The position numbers were made by a program, and so were the translations under genes. Below, in pieces: positions 14,175-26,567 of a stretch of DNA of 64,000 nucleotides (the stretch's first letter is position 1; every line of letters starts with the position of its first letter). The DNA comes from Serpula lacrymans var. lacrymans S7.9 (Eukaryota; Basidiomycota; Agaricomycetes; Boletales; Serpulaceae), in assembly GCF_000218685.1 (NCBI RefSeq), contig NW_006763298.1, forward strand, positions 1,770,869 to 1,834,868, written 5' to 3'. Under the pieces are notes generated by a model, which saw only the letters and a list, made by a program, of their open reading frames with translations, was not told where the DNA came from and did no database searches.

Positions 14175-15284
14175 TTATAAACTCTTCGACAGCAGCTCTT
14201 CGTAGTCTATGGTCTCGCCTTCTCTGGGGGAGCCGGTGCCCCACCCACATAGTTGTTGTGGGAACTTGGCGCCTTCCTCCGTGATCAACCGAACATCACC
14301 CTCCTCCAAACTAAAATCAAGAACCAGTTGCGCCTTCTGCCTTTCATCTTTCGTCGTCGTCGTGATCGTCAAAAAGCCCTGTTGGTGCTGCCATTTGAGA
14401 AGAACCTGGCCAGGCGTCACCTTGTATTTCCCTGCCATCGAATCCAGGATCGGACGAAGGGGACCGTTCGCGCTGCGTCCAACCGGCGTGAGTGGGCCAT
14501 AGGCTGCGATCCTGATATCATGCCCGCGGCAGCACTCGACCGTGTCATGCCTAAAACAAGAGGAATGCGTTTGTGGCCGCTGCAGCACGCGATCGACGGA
14601 TACGAAAGCGGGGGACTCACTCGTAGTGGTACGGGTGCAGCTCGATCTGGTTCACTTCCGGCTTCTCCCTCGCGCATCTGAGCAAACGCTCCAGAGAGTT
14701 CGGACGGAAGTTGGAGACGCCGATATGGCGGGCGAGACCGTTGGCCTTGACGGCCTCCATGCTCGCCCACGCCTCCTCGAGGCTGAGACCGCCGATTTCC
14801 ATAAACGGGGTGTGTATCAGGTATAGATCAACGTAACTGGAGGCCGGGATAGACGTTTCAGCTAATTGGACGAGAAGATGGTCATCATCCTGCTTACTCG
14901 AGTCCAAGCGCCTCCAAACTCTTACGAAGGGCCCCTTCGACATCCTTGTCTTTGATTCCCATCCAAGGGTGGACTTTGCTTGTGATAAATAGCTCGCTCC
15001 GAGGGATGTTGGGGAAAGCCTTGAGGGCACGTCCCAGCACGGGTTCCGTTGTGTAAACTTCTGATTCGTCAAAGTGACGATACCCGTTTTGTATGGCACG
15101 CTTGAGGACGTCTTCCAGAAACTCAGCGTCAAGGTATGATTCACTGGGACAATGGCGAAAGTTGAGTCATGCGGTTCTACTGCGAAGGAGGAGTAAGCGA
15201 TACTTACTCGATAGGAGCAGCACCGAATCCTACGGCAGGGACTTTATCGCCGTTGGAAAAGGCAAACGTTGAAAGCGAAGACAT
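14175..15284 (-). CDS. Aldo-keto reductase, copy 1
   Basis: This cytosolic NADPH-dependent oxidoreductase of the aldo-keto reductase superfamily reduces a carbonyl to an alcohol. The catalytic tetrad is visible: Asp and Tyr in HFDESEVYTTEP, Lys in ELFITSKVHPW and His in VDLYLIHTPF. Other landmarks are GLARHIGVSNFRPNSLE, EVNQIELHPYHYE and the cofactor-binding TTTTKDERQK. The start at 15284 gives the normal N-terminus SNGDKVPAVGFG; three introns are needed, and the last exon opens HDTVECC. It is about 300 residues, normal for the family. It is co-oriented with, and 321 bp downstream of, the first peptide synthetase, and is a close paralogue of the reductase at 20711-21791. This suggests it acts on the synthetase product or a precursor. 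Its promoter shares a 14-bp element with the paralogue. Confidence 0.9.
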
Positions 15285-15605
15285 TGCAACAACAAAATGG
15301 TTGAAAAACGGGCAGCAAACGATGATATACTTGAGTAGTTGATGATTATTGATTGCAACACTAGGCTCACACAGCTAACCCGAATAACCTGGACCTTTTA
15401 GCTTCGTTTATATGCGATGGTTAACCCGAGCAAGACATAGCCGATGTAAGTCGCAATTATCTTATCAAAGTCATGCCCAAGTTTACTTCGGATTCTTGTG
15501 ATCTAATAACGCGAGTAAACTTAATATCGTCAGATGTATAGGTCAGGCCATGACCTAGATTCTTTTCATGAGTTGTATTGTTTTTGATCCCATTTACTAG
15601 TCACG
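15285..15605. promoter_or_regulatory. Intergenic region upstream of AKR copy 1
   Basis: This 321-bp gap lies between the end of the first synthetase and the start of the reductase, both on the minus strand. It should hold the reductase promoter and the synthetase 3' UTR. On the minus strand CTCGGGTTAACCAT (15417-15430) lies 133 bp upstream of the ATG; the same 14-mer lies in the same orientation upstream of the second reductase. Confidence 0.5.
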
Positions 15606-18600
15606 TCAAACCAATCGTAACTCGTCCACATGATGCACCTCGATATTGGCAATCAACCACTGAGCTGCCTCGAAAAATTGTTTCGCGTAAATGGGCACAA
15701 GGTGAGAAAAGGCTGCATCATAGCACACTTCAATCTTCACGTCTTCTTCATCAATAATGGTCGTCCATGCAATTGCCACAGGTACATCAAAGCCCAGTGC
15801 ACCATGTTGTAAAACTGTGCGTGTAGGCTCTTTGTATGTTCGTAGGTTCCATACGAAGTTGAAGAAAGGATTGAGGTCTCTGGTACTACAACGCTGAACT
15901 TCTTCAAAGTGGACCAGCGACCTGTCCATCAGCTCATCTTGTGCCATCTGGATACGACGAAGTAATTCAAGCACCGTGTCCTCGGGATGGAAATCGACAC
16001 AGTCGACAAGGCAATTGACCAGCATACCACAAATCTGAGTGATGCCGTCAATAGGAGCATTGCGACAAAATTGTGCTTGCCCAAACGCAACCGAGTTCCG
16101 CTTTGTCTGATTACGCATGACCAAGGCGATTGCAGCTTTAAGCAAGGTAGAGGAATGAATACCAAATGCGCGGGAGATTTTCGCGAGGCCAGAGAGCCTT
16201 TCTTTACGTTCGAAGTGTGGACCGAGCACCGAAATAGTAGAGTACGCTGAGTCTTCATCACACGAAGGGAATGGAATGGCATCTAAGCTGGAAAGTCGGT
16301 TTGCGAGCCACTCCACTGAAGACGAGCGTGTCCATTCATTGATTGCGTAGTCGACAAAGTTGCGAAACGGTACTGGGTCGGGAAGTGAGTGGCCTAAGAT
16401 GATGCTTTCAATCTCATCAAAAAGAATCTGCTGTCCCCAGCCATCAAGTGCACATTGATGGAAACAACAGAGTAATGTGAGTGGCTTGGTCTTTATGACA
16501 TTAAAACGCCACCAATTTTCAGGCGGCGTAAAGGCATAACTGGCGGGATCTTCAAGTAAAGATCGAATGTCTGGAACATCCTCTGCAGTGTGCACCCTAA
16601 TGATCTCGTCGCGGATCTTCTGAGAATATCGGAAAACTACTTGGTGAGAGTAGCATGAGAACGAAGTGGTGCGTAACACTCCCTGACGCGATATGACAAT
16701 CTCAAGAGCGCGAATGAGAGTGTCAAAGTCGGTGTGCACCGTCCAGGATTCGTGTGCCATGCAAAAACCAGGCACAGGTTCCTCGAAAGGCATTCTTTGG
16801 GAGACCGCCGTCTCGAATATGTCCTCTACATCGTCTGCAGTAAGTCCACGTGCACATAAAACTTTATTCAAAGCGTTCTGGTCATATGGGACCTCACGGC
16901 GTGTACTTGCCCGTGTCGCCGTTGATACATCAGTTCTTTGTTTCTTCGCCGTTTCTTGTTCCAGGTAGCTTGCCAAGGCCGCCACGTTTGCGCATTTATG
17001 GACGGCTGCATACGAGAGGGCATCGAAATCGAATTCAACGCGAAGGGATGATAAAAGTTTTGGCGTGCGGAACGAGTGCAATCCGAGTTCAATTAGATCC
17101 GCGTGCAAAGGGACCTAAAAGCAAAATAAAGGGAAAAACACATGAGTCTAAAGTCTCGCAAAATGGCGCTATCAATCATCGGAGGTTGCGTACATTTAAT
17201 GGGTCCATATCCAAAACTTCACCAACACACTTTTGAACGCGGGCCTCGCTTTCGTTTTCTGGTTGATATAACTCTGCCCCCCGAGCTTCAGCAGCGGCAA
17301 GATCTTTCCACGAGCTAGGCTCGGCGAGTAACTTTCGGTCTACCTTCCCGTTGCTTGTCAAAGGTAATGTGTCCACCACAATGAAGTGGTTAGGAATCAT
17401 ATACGATGATAACTTCTCCCGACAGCGAGCCCGTAACTTGGCGACAAGATCTTTTCCTTTCGTGGAAGGCGCCCGACACTCGACGGGAGAATTCGTAGTC
17501 AGATCATCTACATCGATAGCAGCAAAATTGGCCTTGAATTCTGATTGCGTATGGGAAAAGACTGCTGAAAAAGTACAATCAACCGCTGAAGCCTTCCAGC
17601 TGATGTCAACTTGGTACCCAAGACGGGCAGCTAGAGCAGAAATATCTTGAGGAGATAAAGCTCGAGTACACCATTCCGAACGAGTTGCGTCTTTAATCAG
17701 ATCTGTAGCCGTCAAAGGTGGCACATCACTTAGCAGGAGCCGTAAAGCAGCCTCTTGGACAGCTACGAGCGCATTTGGGATGCCACGGATTGCAACGATT
17801 TCACTTTCACCAGAGGAGAGCATGTTGTCCAGGTCTGATGCGGTCGTGTAGCCAACCCAAGAAACAGAATTAAGCAGTATAGGAGCCTGAGGTCCGATAT
17901 GAAGATAGACTTGTTGGCGGAATTGGCTCAATTCATTGCGAGTCATCATCATCTTGGGCAAGATTTCGACGTGTGAGATGCGACTCTCGCCCTTGTTGGC
18001 AAGGTCGAAAAAGAAGGAAGGGTTCACTTTGAGTTCGGTTTGTCGCGACTGCCATCGATCCAGTCGGTCCTGGATATCGGAGGTTAACAAATCAGGGGAT
18101 GGATCACAATGAAGTATCCGAGCCAAGTCATGGTGTCTATCCAGACCCCAGCTTCGAAGATCGCCGATGAAGATACGACCACCATCTTGTACCCTAGCAA
18201 TGCAGGATTGTAGGATTTGTTCAAGGTATTCACGTGAGGGGAAGTACTGTGTGACACTGTTGATGATGACCAGGCTGAAGCGTTGTTCAGCTGGAAGCAA
18301 CTGCTCGAGTTCATCAGCCATTCCCCGGAAGACTTCTACTTTATCTCCTAGTCCACGACGATTGACCTGAGCTTTGACGAAGGCCACAGATGACTCTGAC
18401 ATATCGATGCCGACATACTCCTTGTACCGTGATTCGAGTGAAAATAAAATCATGCCTGTCCCGCAGCCGATCTCAAGAATAGAGTCCCCATCCTTCATCT
18501 GAATGCTCTTCACCGTGTCAGCGAGCCAGTCTTCCATGGCAGGGCGAGGTATCTGAACTCCATCGTACATACTAACCTTAAAAAAGGTAGAAAGCCGTGT

Positions 18601-20278
18601 CAGGGTTAAACATGAGTATAAGGCAGAAAACCTACCCAGCCAGTGAAATCGGCCCCAGTTAACGAGGGATCGATATTTTCCCAGTCATATTGTGACTGGA
18701 AAACATTCCATGCATCCTGCATGGTTCCAGCGTCCTTCCTGTCTTCATTTCCACTGTCTGCATCATTCTTCACAATGTATGCTATTATTGTATCATCCGC
18801 AACAACAACAGCAGATTGGTCTGCTCCCTCCATTCCAGTACATAAAACAGCCTCAACTTCACCAAGTTCAAGCCGTTGGCCGCGAATCTTGACCTGACTG
18901 TCGATACGGCCCACATATTCGAGCTGAGGCCCTTCACCTGACGATACAAATTTGCCCATATCGCCAGTGCGGTAGATGCGATAGCTAGACCCACATTCTT
19001 CGATATTGGCCACGGTGACTATCCAAAAAGGATAAGTGAGAATCTGTGCGTTTGTGATAATCGATAGACTTACTAAACTTCTCCGAAGAAGGGTGAGGTT
19101 CATCCAAATATCCTCGAGCAAGTCCTACTCCACTGATACATATTTCTCCAGGAGTGCCAAAGGGGACAGCACTAAGATTGTCATCCAAGAGAAAGACGCG
19201 CATATTCGGTATAGCACGCCCAACTGGAATCGACTTTCCAGCCGTGTCGTCGTACGGGGAAAGGTCTCGAGGCACTTCGAAATCGGTGGCGCCGATGGTG
19301 GTCTCCGCGGACCCATAGGCGTTCATTAACTTTGTATGGGGGGCATGACGGAAAAAATTCTTTGCACTCGCTATGCTGAGCCTTTCTCCCCCGATAAGGA
19401 CATAGCTCAAAGTCCTACCAAGGGATGCTGCAACATCATCATCGTTCGCAAAGCGATGAAAGACAGCAGTAGGGAGGAAGGTTTTTCGGATATTCTTAGT
19501 AGAAAAGAAGTTCACAGTGGCTTCCGTATCTGCCAAGTGTGTTGTTAGGACACAGATCTCTGCTCCGTTAACTAGAGGATTCCATATTTCCAGAGAGGAC
19601 ACGTCAAAGGAAGGGGTGGCTGTCATAGCTACACGATCGCCGGGATGGATGTCCATGTAGCGACGATCGATAAGATTCAACATGCTACCCTATAGCAGGG
19701 ATGTTAGCGTTATAGCAGGTAAGGCTAAGAAAATCACTTACATGCTCAATACAAACACCTTTTGGACGACCCGTGCTACCTGAAGTCCAGAAGACGGCAA
19801 GGAGAGTGTTGTCCCGCAGCTCAAAATCGGGTGGCTGGAGTCCCTGGCGGTCCAGTGCGTATCTTTGATTTATGAAAGGAGTGATATTGAATGTATCAGC
19901 ACGGCCAAGAGATGAAATATGGTCCCCAGGAAGACCAGCAGCGACAAGGAGAAGGCTGGCATCGCACTGAGAGATTTGATCACTCAGTCTAGCTAGGGGT
20001 GCTGAAGGATCGAGGGGAGTGTAGGAGAACCCAGCCTTTACGACAGCGAGGACAGAAACTATGAGGAGAGTAGAACGGGGAATACAGATGGCGATAGGGC
20101 CTCGACGCTCGCGATTGAAAGGTTGCGCACGCGAGTGAATTTCACAAGCTAGACTATTGGACCATCGATCCAGTTCATGATAACTGAGGGTAAATGAATT
20201 GTCATGGACAGCAACGGCATCTGGATTAAGGAAAACATGGTGCTGAAAACGATGAATTAGGTCGTCTTTGAATGGCAT
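15606..20278 (-). CDS. One-module NRPS, A-MT-T-C, copy A
   Basis: About 1,480 residues in five exons. The protein begins with an adenylation domain, without a leading condensation domain: A3 [13 protein letters not shown]4 [10 protein letters not shown]5 [10 protein letters not shown]7 YRTGDMG, A8 [15 protein letters not shown]. Between A8 and A9 an N-methyltransferase is inserted, opening [14 protein letters not shown], with SAM motif [12 protein letters not shown] and later FIGDLRSWG, as in cyclosporin-type synthetases. A9/A10 follow ([18 protein letters not shown]), then a carrier domain with LGLHSF around the phosphopantetheine Ser, then a terminal condensation domain. There the HHxxxDG motif reads HQCALDG, with Gln in place of the catalytic second His. 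It should activate, load and N-methylate one amino acid. No thioesterase or reductase domain is present. It diverges from the second reductase across a 432-bp promoter. Product unknown. Confidence 0.92.
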
Positions 20279-20710
20279 CGCGTTACTATGAAGAGCGACG
20301 GGGAATCTGTATGTTTTGATATAGTTACTAGATCTTAATTCGAATGGATAATAGTAATGACTTGCCTGTTAATGCTTACTATTAACGATTCTTTCTAGGT
20401 AAGGAATCCTTGAAGGACCTGTTATTTTTCCACTTATACTATTATACGGACGCTATTCGATAGCAATACTCGCTTTCCTGAGTGCTTGAGGAACTTCTCG
20501 TCATTAGCTGTGCTGGTCCGAACAGAGTAAACTTATTTTTGGTAACCGAACAGGTACTATCGTCGCACTAACACTGCGAGGGGTAACATGACTGGCCCTT
20601 TCACTCGCTATCTTTCTCGGGTTAACCATGACTAAGTAACATATGCAGCAAGTACTCACATCAGTGTAACATCATCGTCCACTTCCCCAACTAGTAACAC
20701 ATTTTCTATC
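20279..20710. promoter_or_regulatory. Shared divergent promoter of NRPS copy A and AKR copy 2
   Basis: These 432 bp separate the two divergent starts. Two copies of CCGAACAG lie at 20518 and 20546, and another lies upstream of NRPS copy B at 26671. CTCGGGTTAACCAT at 20616-20629 lies 82 bp upstream of the second reductase, oriented as in front of the first. A pathway-specific activator could use such sites; this is inference. Confidence 0.5.
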
Positions 20711-21791
20711 ATGTCGCCGCCACTGTTCACGCTTCCCAGTGGTGACAAAATTCCGAGCGTGGCCTTTGGCACTGCACCTGTCGAGTAAGTCATCATAATT
20801 TGCACACAGCTCAACTGTTTTCGAAATGCACCTGCAACAGCGAACGCTACCTGACCCCAGAGTTTCTGGAAGATGTCCTCAAACGTGCAATCCAGAACGG
20901 GCACCGCCACTTTGATGAGGCGGAAATGTACACAACGGAACCAGTTTTAGGCTCAGCACTCAAGGCTTTCCCTGCCATATCTCGGAGCGAGCTATTCATT
21001 ACGAGTAAAGTTCACCCTTGGATGGGAATTAAACACAAGGATGTAGAAGGTGCACTCCTTAACAGCTTGAAGGCACTCGGTCTGGAGTGAGTGTCTATTC
21101 GCTGTTGAGATCATCGCGGCTTTAATGTAACTTGGCTGAGGTTTCAGTTATATCGACTTGTATTTGATTCACATGCCGTTCTTAGATGTAGAGGGTCTCA
21201 CCCTCGAGGAAACCTGGGCAAGTATGGAGTCTGTCAAGGCTAAAGGCCTCGTCCGTCACATTGGTGTCTCTAATTTCCGCCCAAGCACTCTTGAGCGCTT
21301 GCTCAAGTCTGCAGTAGAAAAGCCAGAAGTGAACCAGATCGAGCTTCATCCGTATCACTTTGAGTCAGTCTGCACTTGATGAATGAGCTACATTAGCTTA
21401 CGTCTTTTGATTTAGGCATGATACGGTCGATTTTTGTCGCGAGCATAATATTTTAGTTGCAGCCTACAGCCCACTTGCGCCCCTTGGTCCCTGCAGCGAC
21501 GGGCCTCTTGCTCCGATTCTTAACTCAATCGCAGACAAATACAACGTCACCCCAGGTCAGATTCTTCTGAAATGGCAACATCAGCAAGGCTTCTTGCCCG
21601 TCACATCGACTACAAGAGATGAACGGCAGAAAGCACTGCTAAATCTCGATTTCACCTTGGAAGAGTGCGATGTTAGGCTGATCACGGAAAAGGGTGCAAC
21701 ATGGCACGAGCAGTTATTTAGATGGGGCATGGGCACCCCGAGGGAAGGGGAAGATATTGAATACGACAAATTGATGGCGAAAAGTTTGTGA
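20711..21791 (+). CDS. Aldo-keto reductase, copy 2
   Basis: This is a paralogue of the reductase at 14175-15284, with the same exon arrangement and long shared stretches such as TSKVHPWMGIK, HIGVSNFRPS and NQIELHPYH. The tetrad is intact: Asp/Tyr in HFDEAEMYTTEP, Lys in FITSKVHP, His in DLYLIHMPF. The start at 20711 (MSPPLFTLPSGDKIP) is the only ATG giving the normal N-terminus. It is inverted relative to copy 1: divergent from NRPS copy A and convergent with NRPS copy B, whose stop is 151 bp away. Both copies look functional, with no frameshift or missing catalytic residue, so each synthetase may have its own partner reductase. The substrate cannot be told from sequence. Confidence 0.9.
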
Positions 21792-21942
21792 CATTGTTCG
21801 CTTTCTATCCAGCTTTTATTTGTATATCGATCTTGAGTACAAGAGACAAGGTAAATATTACATATCTCGTCATAAAACATCATACTGTTGCTCTCCTTTT
21901 CTTTGAATCGGTGAAGATGGTGTAGGTGTAAAAACTACGCAG

Positions 21943-24900
21943 TTATAGTTGCAGCCCATCAAAGCTTTGAGCTTGAATATTAGACAAAAGCCAACGAGCT
22001 GCGGTAAAGAATTGATCAACATAACCAGGTATGCGATCAGAAAAGACGGGGTCATGATCGAGCTTGACTGTCACTTGTTCGCCCTCAACTATGGTAGCCC
22101 ATTCAACACCTATATCGTTCTCTGCACCCGCTGGCCCTAGCTGCAGAGCCTTATATGGTGGTCTTCCATCTAAAGAAAAGAAGTTGTAACCAGACGTGGC
22201 AAGAGGCGTTAAATCTTTCTCGATCGCAGAAAACACTGCTCCGTAGTCGACCACAGAAATATCGGTTATCTTCTCTTGATTACTTTGAGTGCGACGCAGC
22301 AACCCGAGGACAGTATCATTTTGGAGGAAGTCAACACGATCAATTGCAACGCTGAATGTGGGAGCACACATGTCTGAGATCCCCTTGATTGGCAGACTTC
22401 GGCATGCTTCCACCTGTGGAATGAGCACCGTATCCATTTTCGTTTCATTCCGCTTTATCAACGCAAAAGCAATTTTGAAAAGCGTAGAAGGTTTGATACC
22501 GTATGTCTGAACAACTTGAGCCATGCCGGGGAACTGCTCTACCCGAAGAAAATTCGGGCCAAGGCATGAACTACTAGAGAACGTTGATTTCGTGTCGCAG
22601 CTTGGAAATCCAATGATATCCGCAGTGCGAAGTCGTTCTACATGCCAGGCAATGTCCTCGGAGTTGTGGCCATTCGCAATGACATATTCCACATAGTGTC
22701 GGAAAGGAATGGGTTCGGGAAGTTTTTCCCCTAATATCGTCTGGTCAATCTCTCGAAGCAGGCAATGTTTGCTCCATTCGTCCAAAATAGCATGATGTGC
22801 AATTATAAGTAAGGTAGGTGGATCTGTCCGGAAAAATTCGAACTTGATCAAATTGCCAGGTATAGCCAAAGCGTAGCGATCATCATCCTTGATTATATCC
22901 TCAAGAAATTGAGCTTCTTCAGCAGGATAAACATGCACCATTTCGTCCCGGAGTTTTTGTTGATAACGGAAGACGACTTGACGCTCCAGGTTGTCAAAGA
23001 TAGTGGAGCGTAAGATAGTGTGTCGAGATATGATCACTTCCACGGCACGAACAAACGTGTTGATGTCAGTGTGCGCCGTCACAACTTGGTGCATCATATA
23101 ACTGCGACGTGACGGAGCCATCAAAGGCATTTGCTGCACGAGCGTTGTTTCGTAAATGTCCTCCACGTCGTCTGTCGTCAGGCCACGACGTTCTAAAACT
23201 TCGTGCAAAGCGTCATGGCTATACTGAACTTGGCGCGAGGCTATTCCAGACGAATCTGGGACCCCAGGCGTGCTCGAGTGTAATTGAATCTGCTGCTCCA
23301 AGTAACCACTTAAAGCTTTTATATTCGGGCATTGGAATATAACTCTGAAGGGTAAATCTGGGATAGAAAACTGGTCGCGGAGTGCATCCAAGAGTGCCGG
23401 AGCGCGGAATGAATGCAGGCCTAATGCGACGAAGTCTGTTTGAAGAGGAATCTATTCCACACAAAATCAGAATATGTGAAGCCAGTTACGTTTATTGCAA
23501 ATCACATACTTTGTCTGTGTCTTCTTTCAATACTCTAGCAATGCATGCCTGAACTTGAGCTTGAGTTTCGTTTTCAGGATAATGCGATTCCGACATAGAA
23601 CTAGGAGTCTTGCTTTCCATCCACATCCTAGGTTCTGCTAGCATCCTCCGGTCAACTTTGCCATTTCCTGTAAGAGGTAAACTTTTTTGGATAATGATGC
23701 GATGAGGTACCATGTACGACGGAAGCCTCTCGCGACAACGATTGTGCAACCTTGTGATCAAATCACGTTCATGGGAAGTAGCCTTAGCAGAATTTGTCGG
23801 ACAATTAGTGAGTGAGCTGTGAGTCGGGATGGTGCTAAAATCGCCTTTGACAAGGGATGAACCCCGGGAAAATACAGCTGCCATGGTCTGATCGACACCT
23901 AAGGACTTGAAACTGACATCCACTTGGTAGTTGTGGCGAGCACACAACGCGGCAAGACCGCATGGGGAAAGGGCGTTGGCATACTGATCCGAGGCCGTTA
24001 CAGCAGCAATGAGTTCAGAAGCTTTAGCTGGTGCCTGAGATGAGGACATGAGTTGTAGAACTCCCTGTTCGAGGGCCACAAGAGAATTGGGAATGCCGTT
24101 CACTGCCAAGACAGCTTCCTCAGCACATAATGCTTCCTCCAACTTGGAAATATTTGTATACTTCATCCAATGCTTAGGCTTGGTCAAGATTGGCGTTTTC
24201 CCGATATGGAGAATAATTTGATAGCGGAACTGGCTCAGTTCATTACAAGTTGACATCATCTTGGGTAGAATTTCAACGTGTGAGATGCGACTGCCTGACT
24301 TCTCCTGAAGCTGGAAAAAGAACGATGGGTTGACTTTGAGTTCCAGCTGCCTAAGCTGCCAATGAGCGAGCCTGTCGCGAATTTCCGAGGTTGGCAACTC
24401 CGGAGATGGATCACAGTGTAGCACGCGAGCCAAGTCATGGTGTTTGTCCACTCCAAGATGACGAATATCACCTAAAAAGATACGGCCTCCTTCGTGGAGC
24501 TTATTGGCACAGATCCTAAGCACATTCTCCAAATAATCCGCCGAAGGGAAGTACTGCACAACGCTATTTAGAATAATCAAATTGAACCGCTTCTCGCTAG
24601 GGAGTAACTGGTCAAGTTCATCGGCCTTTCCTTGCAGGAGCGTAACCTTGTCCTGTAACCCGCGTTCAGTAAGCTGTGCTTGTACGTACGCGAGCACGGA
24701 GCCCAGCATGTCCATGGCATAATATTCCTGGCAACGTGACTCGAGCGAGAATAATATCATTCCCGTCCCACATCCAATTTCAAGCACAGAGTCATTCTGC
24801 TCGACCTGAATGCCTCGCAAAGTATCCGAGAGCCAGTCCTGCATCTCCATTCGGGGAATCGGCACGCCGTCGTACATACTGACCTGTAGTACATCGCGAT

Positions 24901-26567
24901 GAGACAAAGGACAGTTTGCTTTAGGTGGAAACTCACCCAACCAGTAAAATCAGCTCCAACCAAAGCGGGGTTTATACTCTCAAAATGCTCAGCATAGAAA
25001 ATCTCTCGTAACCTTACACTGTCCTCTGCCTGCTCAGATGGCTTTTGGGGATCTGCATCGTCCTTTTGGACCACATACGCTACGAGCTGGTCACTTTCAG
25101 TGACGACAACGGCAGCTTGATCTATGTTGTCGGATCCAGCGCACAACACCGCCTCTATTTCTCCTGGCTCCAGCCGCTGACCACGAATTTTGACTTGATT
25201 GTCATTTCGACCTATAAACTGTAGAAGATTTTCTCTTCCAGATTGCACAAACTTGCCAATATCATGAGTGCGATATAGTCGAATCGAAGAGCCATCTCCT
25301 TCAAGATCATTGACCATCACTACAAATTGAAGATTGAGTGAGAATGACAATGGGTTCAATATTTAGGTTTGAACTAAACATACCAAACTTATCAGATATA
25401 GATTGATCTTGTCCAAGGTAGCCTGCGGCAAGGCCAATACCACCAATACAAATTTCACCAGGAAGACCAGGATCCACTGGACGAAGATTTTCATCCAAAA
25501 GATATATGACAGTATTAGGAATACAACGACCGACTGGTATAGGCGTCGAGGAAGAATCGTCGTAATCAAAAGTGGCGGATGATAGCTCAAATGTTGTAGT
25601 ACAAATAGTGGCTTCCGTGGGACCATATATGTTTACCAGTCTGGTATCAGGTGCATGGCGAAAAAAGCTTTTGACAGCAGCAGTTGCAAGTCTCTCCCCA
25701 CCCACTATCAACAGGCGAAGTGTAGTGCTAAGGGAGGCAGTGTTGAATATGTCGCTTACGACGTGATGGAAAACTGCAGTAGGTAGGAAGACTTTGTTGA
25801 TCGTCTTCTCTCTGAAAAATGACACAACAGCTTCACTGTCGGCCAAATGACCAGTAAAAACGAAGATTGTGCCACCGTGACAAAGGGTGTCCCAGATATC
25901 GAGCGAAGAAGCATCAAAAGAAGGATTATTGACCATAGCCACGCGATCTCCTGGCTGAATCTCCATGAGACAATTATTGACGAAATTAGTCATACCAGCC
26001 TAAGGTGAATTAGATCAGCTTTGCCTTGCCAAAAGAAACAGTGATGCCTCTTACATGCTGAAGCAGCACTCCTTTCGGGCGCCCTGTACTACCTGATGTA
26101 AAATAGATCACAAGTGTGCGATTCCGTGGGTCGAGACTGGATGGTGAGAGTTCGAGACGGTTGTACACACATGTGTTGTTGATGAATGGGACAATATTAA
26201 ATGGAACAGCGCGCCCAAGAGACAGTTGACTGTCCGATACAGTAAGCAAAAGATTGGTGTCAGATTGTAGGACTTGATCTGTAAGCCTAGCAGATGGTGC
26301 GGAGGGGTCAAGAGGTAAATACGGGAGCCCGATTTTGACAACGGCGAGAACAGAGACGATCAAAAGCACCGAACGAGGCATATAGATCGCAATTGTACTG
26401 GAACCTCCAGTACCCTTCAGGCGAGAGCATATCTCATGACCAAGATTATTTGACCATCGTTCCAATTCTGAGTACGTAAGAGTAAAAGATTCGTCTTGAA
26501 CAGCAGTTGCAGTGGGTTGAAGCTCCACTTGTCGACGAAAAAGCTCGATAAGATGTTGAGAGGACAT
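21943..26567 (-). CDS. One-module NRPS, A-MT-T-C, copy B
   Basis: About 1,465 residues in five exons, with intron positions matching copy A (after LLQH, DKF, FTGW and EDTDK). Domains run as in copy A: adenylation (A3 [14 protein letters not shown]4 FDASSLDIW, A5 NIYGPTEAT, A8 [15 protein letters not shown]), inserted N-methyltransferase ([23 protein letters not shown]), A10 GNGKVDRR, carrier domain with LGLHSF, and terminal condensation domain. Core A7 reads YRTHDIG, with His for the usual Gly. The condensation motif is HHAILDE: the catalytic His is kept but Gly is replaced by Glu. Several predicted amino-acid pocket positions differ from copy A, so the two probably activate different residues. 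The copies look like an ancient tandem duplication rather than a recent one. Confidence 0.92.

Noticed and set aside
14175..21791. The aldo-keto reductases as recent identical duplicates or an assembly artefact
   Set aside because: They differ at many residues and in intron sequence, so they are established paralogues.
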